Assembly: GCA_021521415.1 (NCBI GenBank)
Contig: JAIQDT010000168.1
Location: 1,372,501-1,436,500 of the forward strand
Length of the DNA: 64,000 bases
DNA from: Bidens hawaiensis
Lineage: Eukaryota > Streptophyta > Magnoliopsida > Asterales > Asteraceae
Direction of reading: 5' to 3'
Below, piece after piece: positions 24,003 through 35,816 of this stretch (position 1 is the stretch's first letter; each line of letters begins with the position of its first letter). Under the pieces are notes generated by a model that saw only the letters and a program-made list of their open reading frames with translations, was not told the DNA's origin and searched no databases. Position numbers and translations under genes: made by a program.

Positions 24003-24073
<71 letters not shown>

Positions 24074-25101
24074 CACAAGGCAGTGTTGGTGCCTTCTCTG
24101 GAAAAGAAATAAGAATTTTTATTATGTTGGTGGTAATTTTCAATCTGATGAACCACAACAGGAGCCTGAAACTAAAGATGCTTCCATTGATAAACCGCTG
24201 GAGGATTTGGAAGATTTTGATATATTTTCAGATCCTTCGAGATTGAAGTATCTAATATGATGGATGAGTTAGAAGAATGAGAGATACCGGTTGAAAAGTC
24301 TGAATTAGAAAATATGTTAGATGTTTCAGTTGATGATCTAACATTTGATTTTGAAAAAGACATCTCTGAGGCAAGTATTAATGAAGACTGGTTGAATCAA
24401 GATGTTATATTTGATGAGAGACCAGATTCGTATGTAGGAGAATCAAAGGAGTTTGATGCTTTTAACGAAGTATTAGATAAAGAGATTAAAATGGAACTGG
24501 ATCCTTCTAAACAACAAAAGAAGTTCACAGAGAAGGAAATGAAGGGTTGGTACTCTGAACACACTGTTGAGCCAAAACAAGTGTACTTGAATCCAGTTAT
24601 GTATTACAAGAAAACCCAAAAAGATGTGGCGTTGGGTAAATGCATAAGTATAGCTTATTTGAGTAAAACTTGGAAGATCGCTATACGAAGACTATTTGTG
24701 GTTCAATACTGGTTCGATGTGTATGATATTTGTATACATTATGACCTACTATACAAAAAAAAGAGTGGTCATGTTAAAGACATTTGGGAGTTCATAGTGA
24801 ATGAAGCAAAAAGAGGTTTTAAGAAGTGGACACCTCATGTTCCTCGTATTTAATGTCAAGATAAAAAAGAATCCTGAAGGTTAGTTGATTGGTACATTGA
24901 GATATTCTCGACCAAATTCGCTACATTTTATACCGTTATATCCAATACTACATTTTATACCGTTATATATTTGGCATTAACTGGTGAAGTCAGTATCTAT
25001 CTAGATCATGGAGATAAGAATTATGATGTGATACAAGTGTATGATCCAATGTGGTTGGTGAATTGCTCTCAGAAAGACATAAAAGTGTTACATTCGAGCA
25101 G
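22470..25101 (+). pseudogene. Extra ORF of element E0, C-terminal two thirds
   Basis: It begins at mid-domain with YFENKWLMYPRFIQF, equivalent to YPRFIQLFVND of E4. Segments in order are: 22490-22790 with a TAG at 22582 (KWRNDESDYDSENE acidic part), basic and acidic linkers (22858-23280), coiled coil (23400-23640), acidic region with a 22-residue Asp run (23806-24100), 24314-24853 (EMKGWYSEHTVEPKQVYLNP), and the C-terminal domain (24971-25101) with VYDPMWLVNCSQKDIKVLHSS. The last matches DLMWLVNLTETDNYVLHKN of E4. Gypsy element F interrupts it about 25 codons before the expected end. Confidence 0.68.
24007..24072 (+). repeat. (GAT)22 microsatellite in the E0 xORF
   Basis: Twenty-two uninterrupted GAT units in frame with the xORF encode a run of Asp inside an already acidic region. 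The opposite strand shows only a Ser-run shadow ORF. Confidence 0.97.
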
Positions 25102-26545
25102 TGACACACCCCGTCCAAAGGCAGCGGAACATGCCGGGGTGCAACGGATTTCTCAAATACACAAGTCACTATTTAAAGTGACAATATTTAATAACTCATT
25201 GAATTCACAAAATCATAACATCACATAACAATATACATACGATAATCATAACAAAATATAGCAAATAATATATTGTTCATTTTTGCTAATATCCTAATGG
25301 TCTTTGATAGCGTTTTCTCCAAGTCTCGAGTCAATCAAAAGTCAAACCTGTAACATTGCATAAAATAAAGTTTATCAACACAAAGATTGGTGATCAATTC
25401 ATAGTTTTGAACAAATATGTATAAATAAGAAATTCCACAACTTGTATATGAAACAATAAATAATAGCAATAATTTGGATAAATGAGATTGCTAATAAGAA
25501 TACATTAGCGACATCTTGCTATAATAGAATACCAAATAGCCTAGGATTTTGTATGATATCATTAATAAGCATACATTAACGGCGCCGTCTATATGTGAAT
25601 ACCAAATAGATTCGGATTTTATGAATCAACCAACCAAAAGCGGTAAACACATTAGCATGTAAGCATATAACATCAAATCGAGCATTTATTTATGTAAACT
25701 ATACAATGAAGTTCGTGGTTTAAGGCTTAAGTATAAATCATTCAGTTTGAATAAGTATGCAATATCTCCTCCAAAACGAAAGATGGAAAACGGGGTATGA
25801 AAGTACTCGGAAGGACGGTAAAAGACGGGAAATCGGAAGGACGGAGTTTAACGAGCAAAGCCTAAATAAAAAGGAAAAGCCTTAAATTAGAAACGTTGTT
25901 TTAGGAAAACTTTAAAATAGAATATAAGAAATGTAAACAATTAAAGTCTAAGGTTTAAAATGTAAATACTTAAGGAATTATAACAATAGTCCTTTTAAAA
26001 ATATAAATTTGCTCGAAACCTGGTTAAAGTATCTAGCCTTAATATTTACTCAACCTATGTTAAGTAATAAGGTGGGTAACAATGCAAGAATGCAAGTCCC
26101 TTTATAATATAGATTCTAAAACGGGTTTTAACGAGTGTTCGGGTTGTTGGTTCGGGTCTTGATAATTGGTTAAACCCAAAGTCAACATTCAAAAATAATA
26201 AAAGTTATGAGATAACTCAATACAATTTATGTAAGACTTAACCAAGTATGCAGTTCTATTGTTTTTGAACTAACAACGTACGTTAATCGAGTGTTCGGTT
26301 TTGTCTGTCCAACCTTTGTTAAACTTTCGAGAGTTTGTACGCGTTTTAAGGACCGAAAAGGATGTTTTTAAGACCCAATAAAGGTAAAAAAATATTGTAA
26401 CATAAAATCCATCATTTTGATTATATAATAAGTTTCGGTATACAAAACCGGTCGGTTTACATAATAAACGATTACAAAACGAATACAATTCGGACCCGAA
26501 TTTGTTGATGTCACAAAATGAATACAATTAAGGACCGAAAAGGAT
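25102..26545 (-). repeat. LTR part of gypsy element F
   Basis: Non-coding, starting TGACACACCCCGTCC at 25102, where the xORF homology ends. Two AGGACCGAAAAGGATG copies (26351 and 26532) flank a 180 bp piece at its right end. Integrase sequence begins immediately afterwards without the expected polypurine tract, so the inner LTR boundary has been lost by deletion. Confidence 0.6.
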
Positions 26546-27300
26546 GATTTTGAGAATTCCAATTCGCACCGAAATCAAGAACACACGCTCGTAGCATATC
26601 CTCGAGTGTTTGAATCGTAAGTTCGGATTGTCCGTCCGTTTGAGGATGATAGGCGGTGCTAAGATTGAGACGTGTTCCCAAGGTTTCTTGAAGTGATCAC
26701 CAAAAATGAGAAGTAAAACGAGCACACAATTTCCTGAACATGGATTTGAGCAACCTGCTCGACAGAATATTTCTCGCGGATCGGAATGAAATGAGCAGAC
26801 TTGGTTAAACTATCGATGATCACCCAAATGCTATCGTTTCCTTTTTGGGTGTTGGGTAATTTAGTGATAAAGTCCATAGCAATGTCTTCACATCTCCAAA
26901 CGGGAATTGGTGATTGCTTGAGTAGACCAAAAGGTCTTTGACGTTCGGCTTTGACTTTTGAGCAAGTAAGACATTTAGATACAAACAACGCTATGTCCAT
27001 TTTCATACCCGGCCACCAAAAGGTATCAGGAAAATGAAATACATTTTGTATGCGCCGGGATGAACAGAATACCATGAATTGTGAGTTCGTCGAGTATACA
27101 AGTACGAAGGTCATCACGATCGGGAATCCACAAACGATTGAGAAAGTACAAAAGACCATCGGGTTTAGTTTCGAGTTGAAGTTCGGCTCCACATGACATT
27201 TCGTCGTACATGTTATGTTCTTCAACCGAGGTACGCTGAGCATGAAACATACGGATTTGAAGATCAGTTTGAATAACAATGCTTATAAGCAATACAGATT
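26546..27300 (-). pseudogene. pol: F integrase (truncated)
   Basis: On the minus strand, the tail of the HHCC domain ([34 protein letters not shown]) is followed by the first catalytic Asp in DIAMDFITKLP and by [15 protein letters not shown]. Frame breaks follow. The remaining core is readable as the reverse complement of 26546-26690 (QTDGQSE-type motif with the catalytic Glu, then [13 protein letters not shown]). The chain stops abruptly in LTR-like sequence, so the C-terminal DNA-binding part and any chromodomain are missing. Confidence 0.83.
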
Positions 27301-28690
27301 TAACATTAACCATTCGACTTAGGGCGTCAGCGAAAACATTCGCTTTACCGGTATGGTTGCGATTTTCGCAATCGTAATCACTAAGTAATTCGGCCCACCG
27401 TCGTTGTGTCATGTTGAGATATTTTTGGTCAAAAATATGTTGAAGGATTTTATGATCGGTAAACACAACACATTTTGTACCGTAAAGATAATGTCTCCAG
27501 ATTTTGAGAGAAAAAACGACGGCACCAGGTTCAAGATCGTGAGTCGTGTAATTCTTCTCGTTGACCTTAAGTTGCCTTGATGTGTAAGCAATGACTTGAC
27601 CTCGTTGCATGAGGACACAACCGAGACCTTGATGGGAGGCATCACAAAATACAACAAAATTTTCGTTTCCATCGGGAAGGTTTAAAACGGGAGCATTGCA
27701 AAGCATGTACTTGAGAGTAAGAAAGGCATCCTCTTGTTTCGAACCCCAATCGAATGGTTTTCCCTTATGAGTGAGGGAGGTTAGAGGCAAAAAGATTTTG
27801 GAAAAGTTTCGAATGAAACGCTGATAATAGCCGGCCAAACCGAGGAAGGATCGAATTTCCGTGGGAGTCGTTGGAGTTTTCCAATCCTTAACGGCCTCAA
27901 TTTTATCGGGACCAACATGAATACCTTTGTCGTTTACGATATGTCCCAAAATTTGAACTTCCTCGAGCCAAAATTCGCATTTGGAGAATTTGGCGTAGAG
28001 TCGTTCGTTTCTAAGGAGCTTGAGAATGCAACGCAAATGATGTTAATGTTCGGCTTTGGTCTTGAAGAAAACGAGAATGTCATCAATAAAGACAATAACG
28101 AATTTATCAAGAAATGGGTTGCAAACGCGGTTCATGAGATCCATAAACACCGCGGGTGTGTTGGTTAACCCGAATGGCATGACCAAAAATTTGAAATGTC
28201 CATATCTAGTACGGAGTGCGGTTGTCAGAATGTCTTCTTCACGAACACACAATTGATGATAACCCGATCAAATATCGATTTTTGAGAAACAAGTTGCGCC
28301 TTAAAGTTGGTTGAAAAGATCGTCGATTTATTGCAAAGGATAACGATTTTTAATAGTGAGTTTGTTAAGCTCTCGATAATCGATGCACATACGAAACGAA
28401 CCATCCTTCTTTTTCACGAAGAGAACGGGAGCGTTGCATGGAGAAGACCTTGGACGAATGAAACCTTTATCGGAAAGTTCTTCGAGTTGGTTCGACAATT
28501 CTTGCATTTTCGACGGGGTTAAACGATAAGAAGCCTTGGCCACAGGCATTGTGCCGGGCACAAGATCGATTCGAAATTTAAATGGATGAATGGGTGGAAA
28601 ACCATAGACATCATCGAGAAAGACGTCTAGGAAATCACAAACAATAGAAATATCTTGGATTTTCTTTTCCTTTTGGTTTTTTACCACCGC
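27300..28690 (-). pseudogene. pol: F reverse transcriptase and RNase H
   Basis: RT begins near 28687 and reads [57 protein letters not shown] and, after a frame break at about 28270, [15 protein letters not shown]. The catalytic FIDDILVFF is intact. The next ORF (28036-27026) covers RT thumb and RNase H ([69 protein letters not shown]). Gypsy-type RNase H with the DAS, E and D catalytic residues can be followed. There are several frameshifts. Confidence 0.9.
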
Positions 28691-29035
28691 AAGATTTATG
28701 AACAGAACATACTTTTGGCGTAAGTACTTTTTCTATTGAGAGCATGACATGAGGTTAAACCTTCTAAAAGTTGCTTTGCACAAGACCTTGAGAACTTTAC
28801 CGTTGACGAGTGGAATACGAATGAATTTATCGAAGCAAACGACTTCGGCACGGTGCAAAGATAACCAATCCATGCCTATTATGACAACAAAACTTCCCAT
28901 TTGCATCGGGATGAGATCAATGGATAATTTACGATTAGCAAGAATGAGAGTACAATCGCGGACGACAGTGTTGATGGTGATGGCATTTTCATTGGCGACT
29001 TCAACGGAAAATGGTCGGGAAAGCTTGGTTCAGGG
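28691..29035 (-). pseudogene. pol: F protease remnant
   Basis: The minus strand reads EVANENAITINTVVRDC followed by VVIIGMDWLSLHRAEVVCFDK, the C-terminal half of a gypsy aspartic protease and its linker to RT. The active-site DTGA half is missing: the sequence joins gag (NALNQAFPTIFR region, about 29001-29040) directly to the second half of the protease. Confidence 0.75.
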
Positions 29036-29695
29036 CATTTTCATTTTGAAAGAGTTTGGGTTTGATGTTGTGGTTGGGGTTGGGTAACATAAAAGTTTCG
29101 GTGATTGGTTTGGGTTTCTTTTTGTTGTTTTTGTTGTAGCGGGAAGAGTTTGGGTATTTAATGGCTTGAGGTGGAGGATCAACTTTGGCTTGAGGTGCGG
29201 GTTTAATCTTGCTTTTCTCACTTGGTTTCATGAGGGTTAGGGTACCCGCCTTAACATGATTTTCCGATAGTGCACAGGCTAGAGTGATGGTGTCCTCAAG
29301 GTTCACGGGTTTGCTACTCAATAATGAGTCCCGGATTTGCATAGGTAGACCCCCAATGTATTTATCAAGTTCACGTTCAGCCGGGGTAACCAAATGAGGG
29401 ATGAGGATGCTCAACTCATGGAAACGGAGTGAGTAGACGGCATTATCATCACTTTCTTGCTTTAGGTTCCAAATTTCCTTCTCGAGGTTTCGGAGCTCGT
29501 GTTTATGACATAATTTCTTCATCATGAGTGCCTTGAGATCAGACCATGCAAGAGCCATAGCCATTTCCGATCCTTGAAGGTTCATAACACTACCCCACCA
29601 TGTAAGAGCCGTTTTCTTAAACATGCTTGAAGGGAAACTTGTCTTTTTCGCATCGGGGCACTTGTTGAGTCAAGATTTGACCCAAAAACTGATCA
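29036..29695 (-). pseudogene. gag: F gag (C-terminal half of capsid)
   Basis: Minus strand. It contains KKTALTWWGSVMNLQGSEMA, the conserved gypsy capsid Trp-Trp region, then SLRFHELSILIPHLVTPAERELDKYIGGLPMQIRD, LEDTITLACALSENHVKAGTL and a basic Lys/Pro/Asn tail. The zinc knuckle that should follow is absent. Upstream coding can be followed to the E2 LTR at 29696 (with one TGA), which supports insertion of E2 into this gag. Confidence 0.85.
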
Positions 29696-30835
29696 TGTTG
29701 AAGATTGGAATCTTCTCAACCTCCTCAGAAATAACTAAGTATGGAACCAGGCACACCTAAGACATCCGAGCAAGCTTTTACTTAGTCGGACATGATATTT
29801 TGCCTATCGGGCAAGGTTATCTTTAAGAAGTCTTCTTTAGTGGATATCCAAACAGGGTTCACACATTGTGTATACCCGGGCAAGGTTCACTATATCAAGC
29901 AGGTTTGTTCTTCATAGCCGAGTAAGGTTTACATCAGAGTAAGCTCTTGGCTAACCAAGCTCAGGAAACCAAGTGTTTGGAAGATCGGGCAAGGTATTCT
30001 TTAATAATACAGTGGTCCAAGTAAGCTTGATGTGTAAAAAAATATATCAAGTCATCGGGCAAGGTACAGTGACCCCAAGCACACTTTGCTAATAAGCTAA
30101 TTCCAAGCGAGGAGTTGATAGGAACATTGAAGAACAAGGTTGCTCGTTGGATTATGTCGGGCAAAGTCTGATATAATCAAGAGGACTGAAGTCTGCTTGG
30201 TAAGTATTTTCCTTTGGAAAATACTCCAAGTAAAGCATACCTGAAAAACTGTTCCCGAGCACACTTCAAGGTTACCAAGTCTAAACAGGGAAGGTAGAGC
30301 ATAAAGTCTACTCGGAGAAGTTTACTTCTACAAAGCCTACCCGGAAGACTTATTTTACACATAGGATTATTTTCAATATGTAATTTGAATATGTACCATA
30401 TATTTAGTGTTTCTAGAAGGAATGACAACTGTCCAGAGATGTAAGGCGGTTGAATATATTTAGGGTTTCTAGAAGGAATAATTAGGGAACACCTCTAAGA
30501 GAGCGGTTGAATACTAATTATGAGAGAATATTTGTGAGAGACGGCCGTTCTTAGAATTGTACGGACATAACTTTCCCATCAAGAAACCCTATAGAGATTA
30601 TCATTTGTATGATTAACCTTATATGAATTGAAATATTTTGAGTGAATCTTGTGTGTGTTAGTTAACTTTTATTGAATACTCAGCAACCAAGTCGTTTGTT
30701 ATTGATTACGACTTTAACAAAAGGTTTTATTTCTAAATACAGCAACTCGTCATTAACTCTCTTGTCAACACCTCATTGTGTGAGTTATGACTTAATTTGT
30801 TAACGATCTACCTTCTACAAATCGGGGACCTGACA
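29696..30835 (+). repeat. E2 5' LTR
   Basis: 1140 bp, beginning TGTTGAAGATTGG and ending GGGGACCTGACA, directly before the primer site. It is related to 21352-22469. Repeated CGGGCAAGGT words occur at about 29808, 29877, 29986 and 30056, with a CGGGCAAAGT variant at 30158; GCACACTT occurs near 30088 and 30259. The left flank GATCA could be one half of a target duplication, but the partner lies outside the window. Confidence 0.88.
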
Positions 30836-30837
30836 AG

Positions 30838-30850
30838 TGGTATCAGAGCT
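30838..30850 (+). other. Primer binding site of E2
   Basis: TGGTATCAGAGCT, complementary to the 3' end of initiator tRNA-Met, 2 nt after the LTR. Confidence 0.93.
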
Positions 30851-31127
30851 AGTCACTGCTATTTTAGTAAGAAATTGTTGCTAATTAAAGATTTGAAGAA
30901 CAATGACGTAAGCAGAACACTGTTCCAGTGACGTCAGCTGCTTCGAACTTCATTTCTGTCCAGATCTACATCTTTCAGGTGTTTTCTCATCCTTATTTCA
31001 ATTAAAGTTTGAATCTTTACTTTCCTTTCCTGTTCTATTCGCACCAGATTCATCAGATCTGAACAACCTGTTTTCAGATCTGATTATTTTAAAACTTATC
31101 TTTTTCAAATCAACTGACTTTGTTTTT

Positions 31128-32007
31128 AAAATTGTCTGGTTACGAAGAACAAGAAGTCTCTACTAATAAGATTCCTAGACTGTATGGACAGGAAAACTTC
31201 ACAAAATGGAAGGTCTTATTTGAAGCAGCCGTTTGCTATAATGATGTGGATATGTGGAATTCGATCAAGAATGGTCCACAATTCGATCAAGAATGGTCCA
31301 CTACCGATGGTGCTAATGCAACTGCAGCTGTAAGAGAAAGATTGAGGAAAGTAGATGAAAGGGCATTAGCAATGATAAAGCTAGGACTGTCTTGGGAGAT
31401 ATTAACCAAGGTTTCACATCACACCACAGCTAAGGCTATATATGATGCAATCCTGTAAATGTTTGAAGGAAACACTGAGTTGAAGAGCATAAAGAAGAAA
31501 AGATTGAAGCAACAGTTGGAAAGATTCAAGTATAAGGAGGGAGAAAGATTGAAATCAATTCTAGAACGATTTCTAGCTATTGTGAATGAGTTGAGAACAA
31601 CTGATTATGTCATCACTGATCTTGACTTGAATACCAAGCTGCTCAACTCAATGCCTAAGGAATGGTACACTGCCTGCAAATTCATCCTACAAAAGCCCAA
31701 TTTCAATGATTTGAAAGTGGATGATGTAGTGTGCTTACTTCAGGCTGCTGAAATAGAAATGATTGAAAATGAAATGATCAAAGAAGAGAAGCCGTGTTTT
31801 CAGGTCACTAATGCTCTAATTGCACTAATGGGCAACTTGTCAACCAAGAACCAACAATAGATACCCATCATAGAAGAACCAATTGAGCATGGTGTTGATA
31901 CACCCAAATATTTTGTTGGTGGTAGCACAAGTCACCATGGTAACCAGCAAAGGTTCAATGTCCAATTAATTGATGATACTGACTCTGCCTCAATGGCAAG
32001 TGGGCAT
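31128..32007 (+). pseudogene. gag: E2 gag, first part
   Basis: Capsid of the copia element. The reading frame SGYEEQEVSTNKIPRLYGQENFTKWKVLFEAAV begins near 31134. The context AAAATTGTCTGG suggests that an ATG start was lost by a one-base change to ATTG. TAA at 31456 and TAG at 31858 interrupt an otherwise continuous frame (YDAIL; MFEGNTELKSIKKKRLKQQLERFKYKEGERL; LLNSMPKEWYTACKF). The LTR_gag-type helical core is recognisable. E3 cuts it at 32008 after SMASGH, and it continues at 40090. Confidence 0.88.
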
Positions 32008-32908
32008 TGTTGGGTTTTATACAAGATTATCAAAGTTCAAGTTAACCAAATTTAACTAGAAAACGCAACGGAAGCTTAGATTTTAAAACTTGTTATGAAC
32101 ATACCATTATGTTAAAACTAAAACCCAAAGAACAAGGATCAATATTACAAGAACAATATGCTTACAAAATGTAAATGGTACCTTCTTATACCTTATAAGA
32201 AGATGTAGATGGATGAAGAAGATGATGTCTTCAAATGGCAAGGTTGCAAAGAGAAACCCTCAAGCTTTGTATACCCCAAGCTTTGAGCAACAACACCAAC
32301 TAGTTGCTAGGATTTTGAACACTTGAACTAGCTCACAAAACTCCCAAATCATGCCCAAGTGAGCCGTGGGTTTTGGAGAGAAAGAGAGAGAGTTTGTTTG
32401 CTTGTTACAACACTTGAAAAATATCAAAGAACAAGACCATTTGCATGTATGGGGAAATGGAGGATTAAAAGGAACCCAAGACAAGTTACATAGAGCATCT
32501 TGTTATTGATTGGGTAAAACCACCACCCCACATGGGTGGCCGGTTTTGTTTGTTTTTTTTTTTTTTTTTTTTTTTTTTTTGTTTTGTGTTTTAACATTTA
32601 AAACTTCTCCATTCATTTTATAAAACTCATTTTCATAAAATGTGCATACATCTATTTAATTATTTAACCAATTAAATAATTAGTTTATATAAACAAATCA
32701 TCCAGATAATTTATTTAAATCCTCAAGTGTGTTTGTTTAGAAAACCAATTTTCTAAACACGTAGTGTTCGGTATTCGTTTAAATGATCAAATCATTAAAG
32801 AATACATTTGGTGTCGTCTAGCTTGTTATTGGGTATGACCCGACTTGGATCAAACACAGTTAGCCACATTAGTATAAGTATGTGTCTCGGGCACACGTAA
32901 TTCCAACA
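32008..32908 (-). repeat. E3 3' LTR (left copy)
   Basis: 901 bp, identical to 39186-40084 apart from poly-T length (28 T at 32553-32580). It is the 3' LTR because the element reads leftwards. The 74-codon ORF found in both LTR copies is only LTR sequence. Confidence 0.96.
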
Positions 32909-32921
32909 ATCTCCCACTTGC
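32909..32921 (-). other. Polypurine tract of E3
   Basis: The plus-strand text ATCTCCCACTTGC is AAGTGGGAGAT on the element strand, directly adjoining the LTR, as expected of the plus-strand primer. Confidence 0.8.
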
Positions 32922-33675
32922 ACGAGATACATAGAAAATTAATGCAAGTGGTGAATACCGCCTAACAACAGTTCACCACCCCTAATGTGTTTGACGAAGT
33001 GCCATTCAATAACATCATCCCTTCAAGTTCCTTACTTGATATGATTTAGGTGAATCTATCATTATATCCCTTTGTTACTAGATGTCATGTTGGATCTAAG
33101 AGACATAGGCGATCATTCTCTTTACAATTCAACTTTATCAGGCCTTAGACATCTAAACTCTCAACACATAAGAGGAACAAATTCCTTCTTGACTGTATAC
33201 GCCTCTCACTATCACTTTTATACTCCACCTGAGCTCATCCTTATGTACCATCTTTTACGAATAGCGAAGGGGAGAGTCAAAGTGTAATACTTGGTGAAAA
33301 TCAAGACCCAGTATACATCTCAGGTCTAAGGATAATATGAAATTCTCCTTTACTCAAAATTACTAATGATCAAGTCAATCGACTCCATGTAGTAATATTG
33401 AGAGCGGGTCAGTCCAATATTTGTATCCCACAAATATCTATGAACCTTGGCAGCAAACCTATGCTCCATATTCATTCCTCATGAATATCCACCAATCCTA
33501 GTTCATAATAGTCTTGCTTCATATTTGTTCCCACAAATGTGATCGACTACGGACTTTTAGAATAAGATAACTTATTCATGGATTAAACATGCAAAATCAG
33601 AATTTAACTCAAGATTCCATAATCATATAAAAGAGTTAAATTACAAAAGTCTTTTAAACTTTAATACAAAATAGA
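32922..33675 (-). other. E3 3' untranslated stretch
   Basis: About 750 bp between the RNase H stop and the polypurine tract. Non-coding on both strands, with no repeat or motif that I can assign. Confidence 0.7.
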
Positions 33676-35814
33676 TCAAATCCAATTACTAGAATATCGA
33701 AGTCCTAAGCCACTCGCATGACGCTCATGTTTCGGTCTTTCTAGGAGCTTCGTGAATGGATCCGCAAGATTTTGATCAGTTCCAACTTTGCGAATACATA
33801 TCTTTCCTTTTTCAACTTCATCCCTTATGTAGTTGAATCTCCGCTCTATGTGCCTTGTCTTTTGGTGCGAACGAGGTTCCTTGATTTGTGCAATCGCACC
33901 CTCGTTGTCACAAAAGATTTCTAGGGGGTCTTGAATGGAAGAGACCACCCCTAGATCAGTAATGAATTTCTTCAACCATGCAGCTTCCTGAGCTGCCAAT
34001 GAAGCGGCGATGTATTCTGATTCTGTAGTGGACAATGCTACCACTTCCTGTTTTGAGCTCTTCCAAGAGACAGCTCCTCCATTAAGAGTGAACACATACC
34101 CAGACTGTGATCGAGAATCATCTCGATCAGTTTGGAAGCTCGCATCCGTGTAACCTTTTATAGCGAGTTCCTCCTCACCAGATCCATATATCAGAAACAT
34201 ATCCTTAGTTCTCCTAAGGTATTTCAATATGCTCTTAACAGCCATCCAATGACTGTTTCCTGGATTCTGTTGATATCTGCTTGTCATGCTCAAAGCGCAT
34301 GACACATCCGGTCTAGTACATATCATCGCATACATGATGGATCCTATAGCAGAAGCATATGGGATTTGTTTCATCATCTCTTGCTCACCCTTTGAGTTTG
34401 GACATTGAGCTGAACTCAATATGGTCCCTCTTTGAATAGGTACAAAACCTTTCTTGGAGTTTTCCATCTTGAACCTTTTCAAGATCTTATCAATGTATGT
34501 ACTTTGGTTCAAACCTATCAAGCGCCTTGACCTATCCCTATAGATCTTTATTCCCAAAATATAGGCAGCTTCACCTAGATCCTTGATGGAAAATCTACTT
34601 CCAAGCCAAGCCTTAACGCTTTCCATGGTTGGAATGTCATTTCCAAATAGTAGAATGTCATCGACATACAATACTAAGAAGGTAATTATACTCCCACTAG
34701 CTTTCTTATACACACAAGCCTCATCAGCGTTCTTGATGAATCCAAAACTTTTGATTTCTTCATCAAAACGATGATTCCAAGTTCTAGATGCTTGTTTCAA
34801 TCCATAGATTGATTTCTTTAACTTGCATACTTTATTAGGATGTTTTGGATCGACAAAACCTTCAGGCTGAACCATATAGACATCTTCCTCAAGATATCCA
34901 TTTAGGAAAGCGGTCTTGACATCCATTTGCCAGATTTCATAATCATAATGTGCAGCTATGGCAAATAATATCCTAATAGACTTTAGCATTGCCACAGGCG
35001 AAAAAGTTTCATCATAATCAACCCCTTGAGTTTGAGTGAAACCTTTAGCTACAAGTCTTGCTTTATAAGTATCCAAGTTTCCATGCATATCAGTTTTCCT
35101 TTTGAAAACCCACTTACTTCCAACAGCTTTGGAGTTGAGTGGTGGTTCAACCAATTCCCAAACTTGGTTGTCATACATGGATTGCATCTCAACGTTCATG
35201 GCTTCAAGCCATTTGTCACAATCATTCTTGGACATTGCATCACGGTATGTGGTCGGTTCATCCGAATCTACCACGTAGCAACCTTCTACAAAAAATCCAT
35301 ATTTTTCAGGTGGATTGCTAATTCTACCAGATCTGCGAACGTTTTGTGTGTTTTGATCAACCACTTGATCACTTTCAACAACCTCTTGTTGAGTGCTAGT
35401 ATCAACCAATTGTGTATCATCTTGTGATTCTTGATCCTCATCAAATTTCACTGTTCTACTATTAGTTCCTTCCTCAAGGAACTTAGTTTCCAAGAACTTA
35501 CCCTTTCGAGCAATAATAACATTTTGCTCACTAGGATCGTAAAAGTAATATCCTAAATCATCTTTAGGATAACCTATAAAGATACACTTAGTGGATCGGA
35601 CTTCTAATTTGTTTGGGGTGTATTGCTTTACATAAGCTTCACAACCCCAAACTTTTAAGAATGATAGCGATGGAGCCTTTCCATGCCATACTTCAAAAGG
35701 TGTCTTCTCCACTTTCTTGGTTGGAGCCATATTCAATATGCGAACAGCGGAAAGTAAAGCATAGCCCCAAAATGATAGAGGTAAAGTGCTTCTAGCCATC
35801 ATCGATCGAACCAT
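33676..35814 (-). pseudogene. pol: E3 pol 3' ORF: integrase C-terminus, RT, RNase H (712 codons)
   Basis: The ORF is intact but starts inside integrase (MVRSMMARSTLPLSFWGY). Residues 1-100 are the integrase C-terminal part (EKTPFEVWHGKAPS, FLKVWGCEAYVK). RT spans about 195-450 with KARLVAKGFTQTQGVDY, VDVKTAFLNG-type text and the catalytic YVDD at about 383. RNase H spans about 550-690 with GYTDASFQ, STTESEYIA, FCDNEGA and HIERRFNYIR. All RT and RNase H catalytic residues are present, so these domains could be active if translated. The upstream ORF ends out of frame just before it, as the result of a deletion in integrase. Expression as part of gag-pol would therefore fail. Confidence 0.93.
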
Positions 35815-35816
35815 AT

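Larger units (their letters stand above)
25102..29695 (-). mobile_element. F: deleted Ty3/gypsy element, minus strand
   Basis: On the minus strand, gag, a protease remnant, RT, RNase H and integrase are in gypsy order, followed by LTR-like sequence that starts TGACACACCCCG on the plus strand at 25102. The LTR start lies exactly where the E0 xORF is cut. The right side ends at the E2 LTR (29696) inside gag, so its 5' part should lie to the right of E2. Internal deletions have removed the nucleocapsid knuckle with the protease active site (near 29035) and the C-terminal part of integrase (near 26546). The RT and RNase H text is close to the Tekay lineage. Confidence 0.82.

Noticed and set aside
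23826..24158. Minus-strand Ser-rich ORF
   Set aside because: Shadow of the (GAT)22 tract and flanking acidic xORF coding on the plus strand.
32260..32484. 74-codon ORF, repeated identically at 39438-39662
   Set aside because: It lies in both LTRs of E3; the duplication is the LTR pair, not a gene family.
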